Assembly (NCBI RefSeq): GCF_002218085.1
Contig: NZ_BDUC01000002.1
Span: 1,105,694 to 1,169,693, forward strand
DNA length: 64,000 bases
Origin: Tolypothrix sp. NIES-4075
Lineage (GTDB): Bacteria > Cyanobacteriota > Cyanobacteriia > Cyanobacteriales > Nostocaceae
Reading direction: 5' to 3'
The notes under the pieces were generated by a model. That model saw only the letters and a list, made by a program, of their open reading frames with translations, was not told the DNA's origin and made no database searches. Position 1 is the first letter of the stretch. Each line of letters begins with the position of its first letter. Made by a program: the position numbers and the translations under genes. Positions 9,398-19,175 of the stretch are shown in pieces.

Positions 9398-9428
9398 AAA
9401 ACCGCCTATTGCATGATAGACGGTTTTT
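9398..9428 (-). terminator. Terminator hairpin of the kinase gene
   Basis: Stem aaaaccg-c-ctat with atag-a-cggtttt around a tgcatg loop. Read on the minus strand it ends in TTTTGTTGTG, 96 bases after the stop of the kinase-FGE gene, so it fits that transcript. Confidence 0.7.
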
Positions 9429-9523
9429 CTGCAATTATTTTATGATAGTTCTTCCTTATCAAGATTATAATAACCTATTTTGGAATCGTAGTCAATACCT
9501 TTCCCAAACCAAATTCAACGGCA

Positions 9524-11365
9524 CTAAGAAAACACAACCCGAAAGCCACATATTCTCAGTCCGCCAACTGCTTCATTCCAGCTGCGACTAGCGCTGCGGC
9601 AAAGTTCTGGACTAAAGCTCCAAGAACCACCGCGCAATACCCGACGATGTTCATCTCCACCAAGTTCCCAAACGCTGCCATCTGTGGGTGCTACTTCATA
9701 ATTTTTGTGCCAGGGGTCGGCACACCATTCCCAAACTAAGCCGTGCATGTCGTACAATCCAAAGGCGTTGGCAAGTTGAAAACTGCCGACATCAGTAGTT
9801 TCTCTGCGGAATTTCCCTTTTGCATCCAAAGCGTAGGAATCGCTACCACCGCAGTTTGCTAATTCTGGGGTGACTGTTTTGCCAAAGTGGTAGGGTGTAG
9901 TTGTTCCTGCCCTACAAGCATACTCCCATTCAGCTTCGCTGGGTAAACGATAGTTACGTCCGGTTTGTTCTCTTAGCCGAAAACAAAATTCTACCGCTTC
10001 GTGCCAAGATACATTTTCAACTGGTCTATTTATACCTTTAAATTTGGATGGATGGGGATTTAAGGATTGTTTGACTTTGGGTAATGCTGCTACTGCTCTC
10101 CATTGTGCTTGAGTTATGGGATATTTTCCCATAAAAAAAGGTGCGACGGTGACTTGATGTTGTGGATGTTCGTCTGCATCTCCTTCAAATTCTGGGGAAC
10201 CCATCATAAAAGTTCCACCGGGAATTGATACCATTTCTAATTTGACGACTTTACCAAAGTCTTCTATTAAGTAGTTTGCACTTTGACGGTTGCGGCTAAT
10301 TTCTTTACCTTTTTTATCTACTGTGACGACTTCAAATTTAAATTCTGATAAGGTGGGTAATGATGAGATGATTTGCGTTTGTGGTGGTGATGTCGGTTGA
10401 GAAGTAGCTAATATTGTTGGTGCTGTATTTTCTCTCAAGTTGATTTTGGCTGAATTTAAATCTTTCAGAACTTCTGCTGCTGATTGATATCTTTCACTGG
10501 CTAAGTGTTTTAATAATTTATCCAGAATTTGCCCAAATTCTTCGCTAAGAATAATGCCTTTTTCTTGCAATCTCTCTCGCCACATCCACTGCCCATTCAT
10601 GGCATCATAAAGATTATCTTGAATCTGTCCATAATCGTCTAGAAGCGGTAACGATTGAGTTAAAAGTCGCACGCATGTGACGCCTAATGAGTACAAATCG
10701 CTAGCGTGACAAGCAAATCCAGCCATTTGCTCGTTTGGTGCATAACCAATTGTATAAATTACTGTAGCTTGTCTGACTAAACTGGTTTGCGTTACTTGTT
10801 TCGCACCACCAAAGTCAATTAATACTAGTCTTCCATCACTTTCACGACGGATGATGTTTTCTGGTTTGATGTCGCGATGGATGACGTTTTGCGAGTGAAC
10901 AAATTCCAAAACTGGTAATAAATCAAGTAAAATTTGGCGAATTTGTTCTTCGTTAAAGGGTTGTTGCTGAACTTCGGCTAAAAGTGTTTTCCCAATAATA
11001 AATTCTTGCACGAGATACAAGCTAATACCATGTTGAAAGTATGCAAGTAATCTGGGAATTTGGATGTGATTTTCTCCGAGTTCATATAACCGAAATGCTT
11101 CTTCTTGAAAGAATTGTGCGGCTTTAATACGTTGTCCTGTTCCCTGAACTTGTGGGACAAATTGTTTGATGACGCAAGGTGCATTTAATCTGTCTGCATC
11201 TGCTGCTTCGTAAGTTCGACTAAATCCACCTTCTCCTAATAGTCTCAATACGCGGTAGCGGTTTCTGAGAAGTTTGTCAAAGTTGCTTTGTCCGCAACTT
11301 ATGCAATATCTATTGCCATCAGGATTGAAGGGATTTGAACAATTGGGATTTTGGCAGATTTGCAT
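9524..11365 (-). CDS. Serine/threonine protein kinase fused to formylglycine-generating-enzyme-like domain
   Basis: A 613-residue three-part protein. Residues 3-24 hold a zinc-ribbon-like CxxxxC...CxxC. Residues 33-300 form a Hanks-type kinase: LLGEGGFSRTY (P-loop), CVIKQF (Lys), VIHRDIKPENII (catalytic loop), LIDFGGAK (DFG) and YAPNEQ. After a linker, residues 365-613 match the FGE-sulfatase/SUMF1 fold (IPGGTFMMGSPEFEGD, ITQAQWRAV, RPVENVSWHEAVEFC, YRLPSEAEWEYACRAG, VWEWCADPW, RVLRGGSW). The C-terminal domain is usually a binding or substrate module in such cyanobacterial fusions; formylglycine activity is not shown. No membrane segment is visible. Confidence 0.92.
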   Translation of the reverse strand: MQICQNPNCSNPFNPDGNRYCISCGQSNFDKLLRNRYRVLRLLGEGGFSRTYEAADADRLNAPCVIKQFVPQVQGTGQRIKAAQFFQEEAFRLYELGENHIQIPRLLAYFQHGISLYLVQEFIIGKTLLAEVQQQPFNEEQIRQILLDLLPVLEFVHSQNVIHRDIKPENIIRRESDGRLVLIDFGGAKQVTQTSLVRQATVIYTIGYAPNEQMAGFACHASDLYSLGVTCVRLLTQSLPLLDDYGQIQDNLYDAMNGQWMWRERLQEKGIILSEEFGQILDKLLKHLASERYQSAAEVLKDLNSAKINLRENTAPTILATSQPTSPPQTQIISSLPTLSEFKFEVVTVDKKGKEISRNRQSANYLIEDFGKVVKLEMVSIPGGTFMMGSPEFEGDADEHPQHQVTVAPFFMGKYPITQAQWRAVAALPKVKQSLNPHPSKFKGINRPVENVSWHEAVEFCFRLREQTGRNYRLPSEAEWEYACRAGTTTPYHFGKTVTPELANCGGSDSYALDAKGKFRRETTDVGSFQLANAFGLYDMHGLVWEWCADPWHKNYEVAPTDGSVWELGGDEHRRVLRGGSWSFSPELCRSASRSWNEAVGGLRICGFRVVFS

Positions 11366-11678
11366 AACAAACTGGAGAACACATCTTGTCCAAAGTAAGC
11401 CCCAATATTATCGAATTAAAAAGAGATATTAAGAGATATCTAGGCAACTAAATAAAGAATTTAGGAGACGCGAGGAACATCGCGTCTGTACAAAAGTCTG
11501 AATTCTGCTTTATTTGTGCTTGGCGGTTTCTAAATATTAATATATATGGGCGCACGATTTTCCATTATATAGAGAATATTAATGTAAGGTTGTTGGTTTT
11601 GTCAACTGCCTTAGTCAAAGTTTAAGAATCGCATCATAATTAAGAAAGATTACGCGCTTACTCATAAATAGAAAGACA
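11366..11678. other. Divergent promoter region with a palindromic repeat
   Basis: This gap lies between the divergently transcribed kinase and M41-peptidase genes and must hold both promoters. The only structure I see is the palindrome at 11466-11487; the rest is AT-rich. Confidence 0.5.
11466..11487. repeat. Palindrome of the GACGCGA...TCGCGTC family
   Basis: agacgcga (11466-11473) pairs perfectly with tcgcgtct (11480-11487); the trailing gtac is shared with the 28-bp palindrome at 31910-31937. A related element lies at 39862-39886. Confidence 0.8.
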
Positions 11679-12374
11679 ATGAGCCAAACTTCTTTAAATT
11701 TAGTTGCAATATCTATCTTTTTGATGACTTTATCGGTGCTGCTGGGACCTTTAGTGAATTTGTCGCCGGCAGTACCTGCGATCGCTACTTTCGCTGTTTT
11801 GGGAATCGCTACTTTGGATTCTTTCAGTTTGCAAGGTAAGGGAGGTTCTCTGCTTTTAGATTGGATTGCGGGTTTTTCACCGGAACATCGCGATCGCATT
11901 GTCCACCACGAAGCTGGTCACTTTTTGACTGCTTACTTGCTGGGTATTCCCATCAGCGGCTATACTCTGACAGCTTGGGAAGCTTTGAAGCAAGGACAAC
12001 CAGGACAAGGTGGTGTTGCTTTTGATGATGCGGAATTAGCTTTGCAACTCGAACAAGGTAAAATCACTGCCCAAATGCTGGATCGCTATTGCACCGTTTG
12101 GATGGCGGGTATTGCGGCTGAAGCTTTAGTGTTTGATAATGCTGAGGGCGGTTCTGATGATAAAATAAGAATTGCAGGTGTATTGACAAGTTTGGGTTTT
12201 TCTGCATCAGCTTCTGACCAAAAACAGCGCTTTTGCTTGCTGCAAGCGAAAAATTTACTACAAGAAAATTGGTCTAGTTATCAAGCTTTGGTGTCAGCGA
12301 TGCGACAACGCGCTTCGGTGAAAGAGTGTTCAGAAGCGATCGCACTGAATACCGAGTTAAAAGTTGGGAGTTAG
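11679..12374 (+). CDS. FtsH-type (M41) peptidase domain protein without AAA module
   Basis: A 231-residue protein with an N-terminal hydrophobic stretch (about residues 5-45) and the zinc-protease motif HHEAGHF at about residue 85, where the two His and the Glu bind zinc and catalyse. The distal IAAEALVFDNAEGGSDD segment supplies the third ligand as in FtsH. The AAA ATPase that normally feeds FtsH is absent, so the protein cannot unfold substrates alone. It may act on short peptides, or be a regulator. Such short M41 proteins are conserved in cyanobacteria. The stop codon lies inside a heptamer repeat. Confidence 0.85.
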   Translation: MSQTSLNLVAISIFLMTLSVLLGPLVNLSPAVPAIATFAVLGIATLDSFSLQGKGGSLLLDWIAGFSPEHRDRIVHHEAGHFLTAYLLGIPISGYTLTAWEALKQGQPGQGGVAFDDAELALQLEQGKITAQMLDRYCTVWMAGIAAEALVFDNAEGGSDDKIRIAGVLTSLGFSASASDQKQRFCLLQAKNLLQENWSSYQALVSAMRQRASVKECSEAIALNTELKVGS

Positions 12375-12399
12375 GAGTTGGGAGTTGGGAGTTGGGGGA
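12365..12399. repeat. Heptamer tandem repeat over the stop of the M41 gene
   Basis: Five consecutive 7-base units: tgggagt, taggagt, tgggagt, tgggagt, tggggga. The TAG of the second unit is the stop codon of the preceding gene, so the repeat defines the C-terminus. Confidence 0.85.
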
Positions 12400-12441
12400 A
12401 AATATTTATAATTGTTTACTCCTGACTTTGAACTCTTAACT

Positions 12442-13455
12442 TTAAGAGGAAACAACTTGAAGATGTGACATATGGGATAAGTAGTTGCTACTAATAACAC
12501 GGTTGCGCCCTGTGGCTTTGGCTTGTAAAAGATATTTATCGGCACGATCTAGCATACTCATTCCGTCTTCATCGTCTTCGTCTCGCAGAGAAGCTGTACC
12601 CAAGCTAATGGTGACGTTGATAGTCACTTGATTGTTAATTTTAAATGGTTCTTGGCTGACTATGCGATTGAGACGACGCGCGACTAAAAGTGCTTCTTCA
12701 CCTGTGGTGTTAGCGAGAATAATCACGAATTCTTCACCACCGTAGCGGAAAGCTGTGTCTTGAAAGCGCAAATTATTCCGCAGTCTGGCAGATAGTAACT
12801 GTAAAAGGCGATCGCCTACTAAATGTCCGTAGGTATCGTTAACTTTTTTGAAGAAATCTACATCCAGAATAATCAAACTTAAGGGATTATTCTGATTCCG
12901 TGATTTTTGAATTTGTCTGGGTAAATCCCATTCTAAAGCACGGCGATTATTCATTTGTGTCAGTGAATCTGCTAAAGCGATCGCTGACAAAACATCATTT
13001 TTTTGAATCAAATCTCGGTATTTTTGCGCTTTCCGCAAACCAACGCTTAATTGAGCTAATATTAAGCGATTATTAGCAGACAACGCTGATTTATGGTCTC
13101 TTTTTTCTTCGGGAATTTGCCAAATATAAGCATCAGCACCTTGCTTTAGCGCGGTGGAAGTCATCTCTAAATCCCACTCCCAGTTTCTTTGAGAGAGTTG
13201 CTCCGGACGATCTTCAAAGAGAATACAGTATATCCACGATAGCTTTGTCTGGTCTTTCAGCCAACAACATAATTCCGTGCTGGCATTAACACTAGCCTGC
13301 ACTAATATTATATCCGGTGGCGTAATTTGAATGCGCGACACCGCCTGATTTAAATTGGCGATAACTTCTACACTAAAAACGGTTGCATCACGGATCTGAT
13401 TTGGAAGGCTAGCGAGAAATTTATCACTTCCAAAGACCAGAATAGAAATATTCAT
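12442..13455 (-). CDS. GGDEF diguanylate cyclase with receiver-like N-terminus
   Basis: A 337-residue cytoplasmic protein. Residues 1-145 have the length and strand pattern of a receiver-like domain (ILVFGSDKFLASL, PPDIILVQASV) but I do not see the full Asp/Lys set. Residues 165-330 are a GGDEF domain: DSLTQMNNRRALEWDL, LIILDVDFFKKVNDTYGH, and FRYGGEEFVIIL with an active GGEEF loop. It should make cyclic di-GMP from two GTP. The RxxD inhibitory site is not evident upstream of GGEEF (RLRNNLRFQD reads RFQD immediately before, which could serve). No partner genes. Confidence 0.88.
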   Translation of the reverse strand: MNISILVFGSDKFLASLPNQIRDATVFSVEVIANLNQAVSRIQITPPDIILVQASVNASTELCCWLKDQTKLSWIYCILFEDRPEQLSQRNWEWDLEMTSTALKQGADAYIWQIPEEKRDHKSALSANNRLILAQLSVGLRKAQKYRDLIQKNDVLSAIALADSLTQMNNRRALEWDLPRQIQKSRNQNNPLSLIILDVDFFKKVNDTYGHLVGDRLLQLLSARLRNNLRFQDTAFRYGGEEFVIILANTTGEEALLVARRLNRIVSQEPFKINNQVTINVTISLGTASLRDEDDEDGMSMLDRADKYLLQAKATGRNRVISSNYLSHMSHLQVVSS

Positions 13456-14137
13456 TGCTTTGCTTTTTGCCCTTATTCAATTTTAACGCTAGAACCCTGA
13501 TTCAACTTGCTAAAACTTGCTTTTATTACTGAGTCTATCTGTGTTTTTACAAGGGACTATTAGCGAATATTTGATTGTCTTAACACTAGATATATAAGAA
13601 GTTGCCAACTTTTAATAACCTCTTAATATTTTGATTACTACAATTGCGGGAACTAAAACTTCTGATACCTACTTTCAACTGTCACATATTTTTTTGAAAC
13701 AGTAAAAACACTGAAAAATATTCCTTAGGGTAGAGGCGTTCCTGTAATTTACTGGTCTAATGCGTCCCAAGTAATTACCAAAATCAAAGCTTTACACCTA
13801 ATTATAATAAAAAATAATATTTATTGATAAATTTTATAATTAAAATTTATCAATAATTTAAGTAACAACCATTAGCAATCTGCGTAATTACATCGTAAAA
13901 ACCGAGATATCTTATAGAGATTAGCAATTTTATATGACTTCACACTAAGGCACGGAATCGATGAATGCGAAAAACGTAAAAGCTAAATTTATCTATTTTA
14001 TTTTTTACAAATTTATTTACTGAATTACATTTTTCTTAACAAATTGCTGCTCGTTCGGTAAATTTACATAAATCAAAATGCATTGAATCAACAAAAGTTG
14101 AAATTCCCAAAAAAGCGAGTTTTGTAATTTGCGAGCC

Positions 14138-14177
14138 GGACACATGATGGCGACGAAAATTGTCTTCATCAGTGTCC
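14138..14177 (-). terminator. Long imperfect hairpin downstream of the copper-chaperone-like gene
   Basis: ggacac-at-gatg-gc-gac pairs with gtc-tt-catc-a-gtgtcc around the loop gaaaatt. Read on the minus strand it follows the small HMA gene and has a T run about 25 bases further. A terminator or a structured 3' UTR is likely. Confidence 0.5.
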
Positions 14178-14185
14178 TTGGGAAA

Positions 14186-14208
14186 AATATTAATTAATAA
14201 TTAATATT
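14186..14208. repeat. Perfect AT-only palindrome
   Basis: aatattaatt and aattaatatt flank a 3-base loop, just beyond the stop of the HMA gene. It could melt easily or bind a regulator; no function is assigned. Confidence 0.7.
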
Positions 14209-14211
14209 CGA

Positions 14212-14415
14212 TTACTGATAACCTTCTATGTGATAACCAGCCGCAACAATCGCCTGTTTGATAGACTCTTCCGAAGCTGCGGATTCTACGGTGACAGTTT
14301 TAGCTTTGACATCTACCTCAACTTTGGCATCAGGTTCCATTACGTGGATAGAGTCACTAATCTTTCCTGCACAATCTTCGCAGGCAATGTTGGGAACGTT
14401 CATTTTTAGCGCCAT
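14212..14415 (-). CDS. Heavy-metal-associated (HMA) domain protein, copper-chaperone type
   Basis: A 67-residue ferredoxin-like HMA domain. The metal site is IACEDC (Cys12 and Cys15), a variant of MxCxxC in which Met is replaced by Ile. The TVTVESAASEESIKQAIVAAGY half is typical. It should carry Cu(I) or another soft metal in the cytoplasm to a P-type ATPase or sensor. It stands alone, so its partner is elsewhere. Confidence 0.9.
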   Translation of the reverse strand: MALKMNVPNIACEDCAGKISDSIHVMEPDAKVEVDVKAKTVTVESAASEESIKQAIVAAGYHIEGYQ

Positions 14416-14746
14416 AAGTCACCTCTGTACTTGGACTTGGAATTGTTCTTGCAAGATTAATCTTATGAAAAAGATTTTAAAGGGTCATCCTACCAGAGTT
14501 AGGTGATTGTGCCACTACGTAATACGGTACATGGCGCAGTTGCTAGAAGCTAGAAGTATATTTCACTTGCCGATTGTTCGCTACAAACTGAAATAAAAAT
14601 GCAAAAATATATAAAGATACTTATGCAAATACACTTATCAAGCAAAAGTACTTAACGAATAAAGTAGTCCTGAATGAACTGCGCTCCTCCAGGACGAGTA
14701 AAAATCTCTTCTCCAGTCCAAGCGTCCCTATTTTTTGTAAACAGTT
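14416..14746. other. Divergent promoter region of HMA gene and alaS
   Basis: No gene found. It should contain the promoters of the divergent HMA and alaS genes. I see no clear T-box, riboswitch or strong inverted repeat. Confidence 0.4.
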
Positions 14747-17416
14747 ATGTCTTCAAATCCTCCGAAGTCCGCACAATCGGCTTCTTTCCAGTACCTCAGC
14801 GGTAGCGAAATTCGCACTCTTTTTCTCGACTTTTACGCCCAACGGGGACACCAAATTCTCCCAAGTGCGTCTTTGGTGCCAGAAGATCCCACCGTGCTGC
14901 TGACGATCGCGGGGATGCTACCATTTAAACCGATATTTTTGGGACAGCGCACAAGCGAATTTAAACGTGCGACAACTTCCCAAAAATGCATCCGCACCAA
15001 CGATATCGAAAACGTCGGACGCACGAATCGGCATCAAACGTTCTTTGAAATGCTGGGTAATTTCAGCTTTGGTGATTATTTCAAAGAACAAGCGATCGCT
15101 TGGGGTTGGGAAATTTCCACAAAAGTCTTTAACTTCTCAAAAGAAAACCTCGTCGTCAGCGTTTTTGAAGAAGACGATGAAGCGTACAACATCTGGCGCG
15201 ATAAAATCGGTGTCACCGAAACGCGAATCAAGCGCATGGGTGCAGATGATAACTTTTGGGCATCTGGTGTTACTGGTCCTTGTGGTCCATCCTCAGAAAT
15301 ATATTACGACTTTCACCCAGAACGCGGTGAAGACAATATTGATTTAGAAGACGATACCCGATTTATCGAGTTTTACAATCTCGTCTTCATGCAATATAAC
15401 CGCGATGCAGAAGGCAACTTAACACCACTTGCCAATAAAAACATCGACACCGGGATGGGTTTAGAGAGGATGGCACAAATCCTCCAAAAAGTTCCCAACA
15501 ACTACGAAACAGATTTAATTTTCCCGATAATTAAAACAGCAGCGGATATTGCTGGTATTGATTACGCAACCAGCGACGAGAACACCAAAGTCTCTTTGAA
15601 GGTAATAGGCGATCATATTCGTTCTGTCGTTCACATGATAGCCGATGAAATTCGCGCTTCTAACGTGGGACGCGGTTATGTGCTGCGTCGCTTAATTCGT
15701 CGTGTTGTGCGTCACGGAAGGTTAATTGGCATTTCTGGGGAATTCACTACAGAAGTTGCGGAAACTGCAATTAGCATTTCCGAATCAGCTTACCCGAATG
15801 TGCGGCAACGCGAAGACGCCATCAAAGCTGAATTGCAACGGGAAGAATCCAACTTTCTCAAGACTTTGGAAAGAGGGGAAAAACTGCTTGCGGAAATTAT
15901 CGCCAAGCTCAAAGAAGAAGGCAAAACCCAAATTAGCGGTGAAAGTGCTTTTACTTTGTATGATACCTACGGTTTCCCCCTCGAACTAACGCAAGAAATT
16001 GCTGAAGAAAACAGCCTCACAGTTGATGTTGCCGGATTCGAGGCAGAAATGGAAATCCAAAAAGAACGTGGTAGAGACGCACACGAAAGCATCGATTTAA
16101 CTGTGCAAGGTTCTCTCGACAAGCTAGCAGAACATATTAACGTCACCGAATTTTTGGGATATACCCAACCTACAGCGACTGCAAAAGTCGAAGTCATACT
16201 TGTGGATGGTGTTTCCCAAGAAGAAGCGGACGCGGGAACAAGCGTGCAAATAGTGCTTGACAAAACGCCATTTTATGCTGAGTCAGGCGGACAAATAGGC
16301 GATCGCGGTTACATCTCCGGCGATGGTATCGTCATCAGAATTGAAGACGTGAAAAAAGAATCTGATTTCTTTGTTCACTTCGGACGCATCGAACGCGGTA
16401 CAATCCGAGTAGGAGATTCTGTGACTGCACAGATAGACGCGGGTTGTCGGCGTCGTTTGCAAGCAAATCATACTGCTACACATCTGCTGCAAGCTGCTTT
16501 GAAGAAGCTAGTCGATGAAGGCATATCCCAAGCTGGTTCTTTGGTTTCCTTCGACAGATTGCGCTTTGACTTTAACTGTCCGCGTCCGCTGACACCCGAA
16601 GAAGTTCAGCAAGTAGAAGAACAGGTAAATACTTGGATTGCCGAAGCACATGCGGCGAAAGTCGAAATATTACCTCTTGCAGAAGCCAAAGCTAGAGGTG
16701 CAGTTGCCATGTTCGGCGAAAAATACGGCGAAGAAGTGCGCGTGATTGACTTCACAGGTGTATCGATGGAACTGTGCGGCGGAACCCATGTAAGTAATAC
16801 TGCGGAGATTGGCGTTTTCAAGATTATTTCTGAAGCGGGTGTAGCTTCGGGAGTAAGGCGAATTGAAGCGGTTTCCGGTTCAGCAGTGCTGGATTATCTG
16901 AATGTTCGCGATAAAGTAGTCAAGGATTTAAGCGATCGCTTTAAAGTGAAACCAGAAGAAGTTCCAGAGAGAATTACCGGACTGCAAAACGAACTGAAAA
17001 ATACTCAGAAGCAGTTGGAGACATTGAAAGGACAATTGGCGATCGCTAAATCTGACAGCTTGCTGCAAACAGCTGAATCTGTAGGCGATTATAAAATTAT
17101 CGTCGCCCAAATGGAAGATGTTGATGCCGCTTCGTTGCAAACTGCTGCTGAACGCTTGCTGCAAAAACTGGGTAAGGGTGCGGTGGTGTTGGGTTCAGTT
17201 CCCGAAGCTGGGAAAGTTAGCTTAGTTGCAGCTTTTAGTTCAGAAGTGAATAAGAAAGGCTTGCAAGCTGGTAAATTTATCGGTGCTATTGCGAAGATTT
17301 GCGGTGGTGGTGGTGGTGGAAGACCGAATTTAGCGCAAGCTGGTGGTAGAGATGCGAGTAAGTTACCTGAAGCGTTGGATACTGCACGGAGTGAGTTAAA
17401 GGCTGGTTTGGGCTAA
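14747..17416 (+). CDS. alaS: Alanine--tRNA ligase
   Basis: A full-length 889-residue class II synthetase. The N-terminal catalytic domain has the TSQKCIRTNDIENVGRT and FFEMLGNFSFGDYFKE motifs. The editing domain carries the zinc-binding HTATH (residues 575-579) and CGGTH (677-681), which clear mischarged Ser and Gly. A coiled-coil region (about 725-765) precedes the C-Ala domain with the CGGGGGGRPNLAQAGG stretch. It charges tRNA-Ala in the cytoplasm. Start at 14747 gives a short extra tail before LSGSEIRTLFLDFY, normal for cyanobacteria. Confidence 0.98.
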   Translation: MSSNPPKSAQSASFQYLSGSEIRTLFLDFYAQRGHQILPSASLVPEDPTVLLTIAGMLPFKPIFLGQRTSEFKRATTSQKCIRTNDIENVGRTNRHQTFFEMLGNFSFGDYFKEQAIAWGWEISTKVFNFSKENLVVSVFEEDDEAYNIWRDKIGVTETRIKRMGADDNFWASGVTGPCGPSSEIYYDFHPERGEDNIDLEDDTRFIEFYNLVFMQYNRDAEGNLTPLANKNIDTGMGLERMAQILQKVPNNYETDLIFPIIKTAADIAGIDYATSDENTKVSLKVIGDHIRSVVHMIADEIRASNVGRGYVLRRLIRRVVRHGRLIGISGEFTTEVAETAISISESAYPNVRQREDAIKAELQREESNFLKTLERGEKLLAEIIAKLKEEGKTQISGESAFTLYDTYGFPLELTQEIAEENSLTVDVAGFEAEMEIQKERGRDAHESIDLTVQGSLDKLAEHINVTEFLGYTQPTATAKVEVILVDGVSQEEADAGTSVQIVLDKTPFYAESGGQIGDRGYISGDGIVIRIEDVKKESDFFVHFGRIERGTIRVGDSVTAQIDAGCRRRLQANHTATHLLQAALKKLVDEGISQAGSLVSFDRLRFDFNCPRPLTPEEVQQVEEQVNTWIAEAHAAKVEILPLAEAKARGAVAMFGEKYGEEVRVIDFTGVSMELCGGTHVSNTAEIGVFKIISEAGVASGVRRIEAVSGSAVLDYLNVRDKVVKDLSDRFKVKPEEVPERITGLQNELKNTQKQLETLKGQLAIAKSDSLLQTAESVGDYKIIVAQMEDVDAASLQTAAERLLQKLGKGAVVLGSVPEAGKVSLVAAFSSEVNKKGLQAGKFIGAIAKICGGGGGGRPNLAQAGGRDASKLPEALDTARSELKAGLG

Positions 17417-17467
17417 TTTTAATCGGTTATAGCGCAGGCAAGATGGCTGGAGTTTTTAATACATTTA

Positions 17468-17500
17468 TAGGGTGGGTTACTCTTGACATAACCCACCCTA
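17468..17500 (+). terminator. alaS terminator hairpin
   Basis: A perfect 12-bp stem, tagggtgggtta (17468-17479) with taacccacccta (17489-17500), lies 52 bases after the alaS stop, followed by a T-rich segment. Confidence 0.8.
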
Positions 17501-17606
17501 TTACTTATTTACATTTTATTTATTTCAATTAATTAGTACGCATGAACTAAGTTAAATGTTATGCTTGATAAACTGTAATTATTTCTTGCTTTAAAAATAA
17601 AGTTTT

Positions 17607-19175
17607 ATGTGGGTTTCTGAAATCAAGTTGAACAATTTTAGATGTTTTTCAGATGCAAGTATTCAATTGTCTAAAGGAATTAATCTAATAGTAGGACCTA
17701 ATAATTCTGGAAAATCGACATTGCTGAAATCTATATTATGGCTTCAGCAAGGCTTTAGTTTGCAGCATACGGATTTACGTCGCTCTCAGGAAAATGCATT
17801 TATTCAAATAAAAATAAATGAAGCTAATCAAGACTTTTTGAATATAAATACTGGTTCAGAAATATTTTTCAAATTTTATTTATCGAAAATTAATGGCACA
17901 AAAATTGATTTAATGGATTCTCTGGGTATTACATTTTACAATAATAATAATGTTTACACTTATGGTATTCCAAATCGGGAGCCTCGAAACTTTATATATC
18001 CATATCTATCCAAAAGAAAAGTTGTTGAATTTAATGAAACAATAAATTTGCAAGCGGCTTCATCTGTAACAGGTAATCTATCAAACCTTTATGCGAAGAT
18101 TGACCGTATATCAAATAGCCAATTACCAGCCAATAAACAGTATGTTAAAGCATGTCAAGATATACTAGGTTTTCAAATAACAGCAACACATTCAGCTAAT
18201 GGTAAGCAAGCTGCTTATATAGTAAGCAATCATGACAACATCCCATTAGATGTAATGGGAGAAGGTATTGCTAATTTACTTGGATTGATTGTTGATTTGT
18301 GTATGGCGGAAAATCAATTGTTTGTAATTGAGGAACCAGAAAACGATGTACACCCAAAAGCGCTAAAAAATCTTTTAGCACTGATTGCAGACAAATCTGA
18401 AAATAATCAATTTGTTATAACCACTCACTCAAATATTGTTACTAAATATTTAGGAGCGCAATCTCATACCAAACTATTTAAAGTCCAAATGGAGTTTCAA
18501 AAGCGTCTTCCTACATCACAGATTGAAGAAATAGAGAATACTCCAGAAGCTAGACGTCGTGTTCTTGAAGAACTAGGGTATGATTTTTTCGATTTTGATT
18601 TATGGTCAGCTTGGCTAATTCTTGAAGAATCCTCAGCAGAGAGAATAATTAAAGATTATTTGATACCTTGGTTTGTACCAGATATAGAAGGTAGACTTCG
18701 TACATTCTCAGCTCGCTCAGTTGATGAAGTTGAGCCTAAATTTGAAGATTTCAATAAATTATTTGTATATCTACACTTACAGCCAGTATATAAAAACTTT
18801 GCTTGGGTTGTTTTAGATAATGGCGATAAGGAAGCAAAAATTATTGAACGATTAAAAAATACGTATACTCACAATGGATGGAATGAAAATAATTTTCTGC
18901 AATTTTCTCAACATGATTTTGAGAAATATTATCCAGAAGACTTTCAAGCAAAAGTAGAGACTATACTAAAAATGGCTGGAGGGAAACATCGACAGGAAAC
19001 CAAAAAAGCTCTTCTTAAAGAAGTAATAAATTGGATTCAAAATAATCCTAAAGAAGCAAAAGATGCGTTTCGAGATTCAGCATCAGATGTTATTCAGGTT
19101 CTTCAACAGATACAATCTTGTCTGAGTATAAATTCATCATTTAGGTTGAAATCAGATGCAGAGAGTCACAGTTGA
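17607..19175 (+). CDS. OLD-family-like ATPase with C-terminal TOPRIM-type region
   Basis: A 522-residue protein. Residues 1-45 form an SMC/ABC-type nucleotide-binding start (VSEIKLNNFRCFSD, GPNNSGKST at 30-38). Walker B is FVIEEPENDVHP at about residue 235, then QFVITTHSNI. The C-terminal third shows an acidic ILEESSAE at about residue 337 and WVVLDNGDKE at about 408, the spacing expected of a TOPRIM nuclease as in OLD proteins. OLD proteins are often antiviral nucleases. Codons are far more AT-rich than in alaS, which suggests horizontal gain. The small antitoxin gene overlaps its last 20 bases. TOPRIM is inference; the ATPase is certain. Confidence 0.78.
   Translation: MWVSEIKLNNFRCFSDASIQLSKGINLIVGPNNSGKSTLLKSILWLQQGFSLQHTDLRRSQENAFIQIKINEANQDFLNINTGSEIFFKFYLSKINGTKIDLMDSLGITFYNNNNVYTYGIPNREPRNFIYPYLSKRKVVEFNETINLQAASSVTGNLSNLYAKIDRISNSQLPANKQYVKACQDILGFQITATHSANGKQAAYIVSNHDNIPLDVMGEGIANLLGLIVDLCMAENQLFVIEEPENDVHPKALKNLLALIADKSENNQFVITTHSNIVTKYLGAQSHTKLFKVQMEFQKRLPTSQIEEIENTPEARRRVLEELGYDFFDFDLWSAWLILEESSAERIIKDYLIPWFVPDIEGRLRTFSARSVDEVEPKFEDFNKLFVYLHLQPVYKNFAWVVLDNGDKEAKIIERLKNTYTHNGWNENNFLQFSQHDFEKYYPEDFQAKVETILKMAGGKHRQETKKALLKEVINWIQNNPKEAKDAFRDSASDVIQVLQQIQSCLSINSSFRLKSDAESHS

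Larger units (their letters stand above)
13456..14211. other. Long AT-rich gap without a gene
   Basis: No coding frame of substance on either strand. Two structures stand out near its right end (14138-14177 and 14186-14208), entered separately. The rest is AT-rich, with poly-A/T tracts around 13680-13860 and 13980-14040. Confidence 0.5.
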
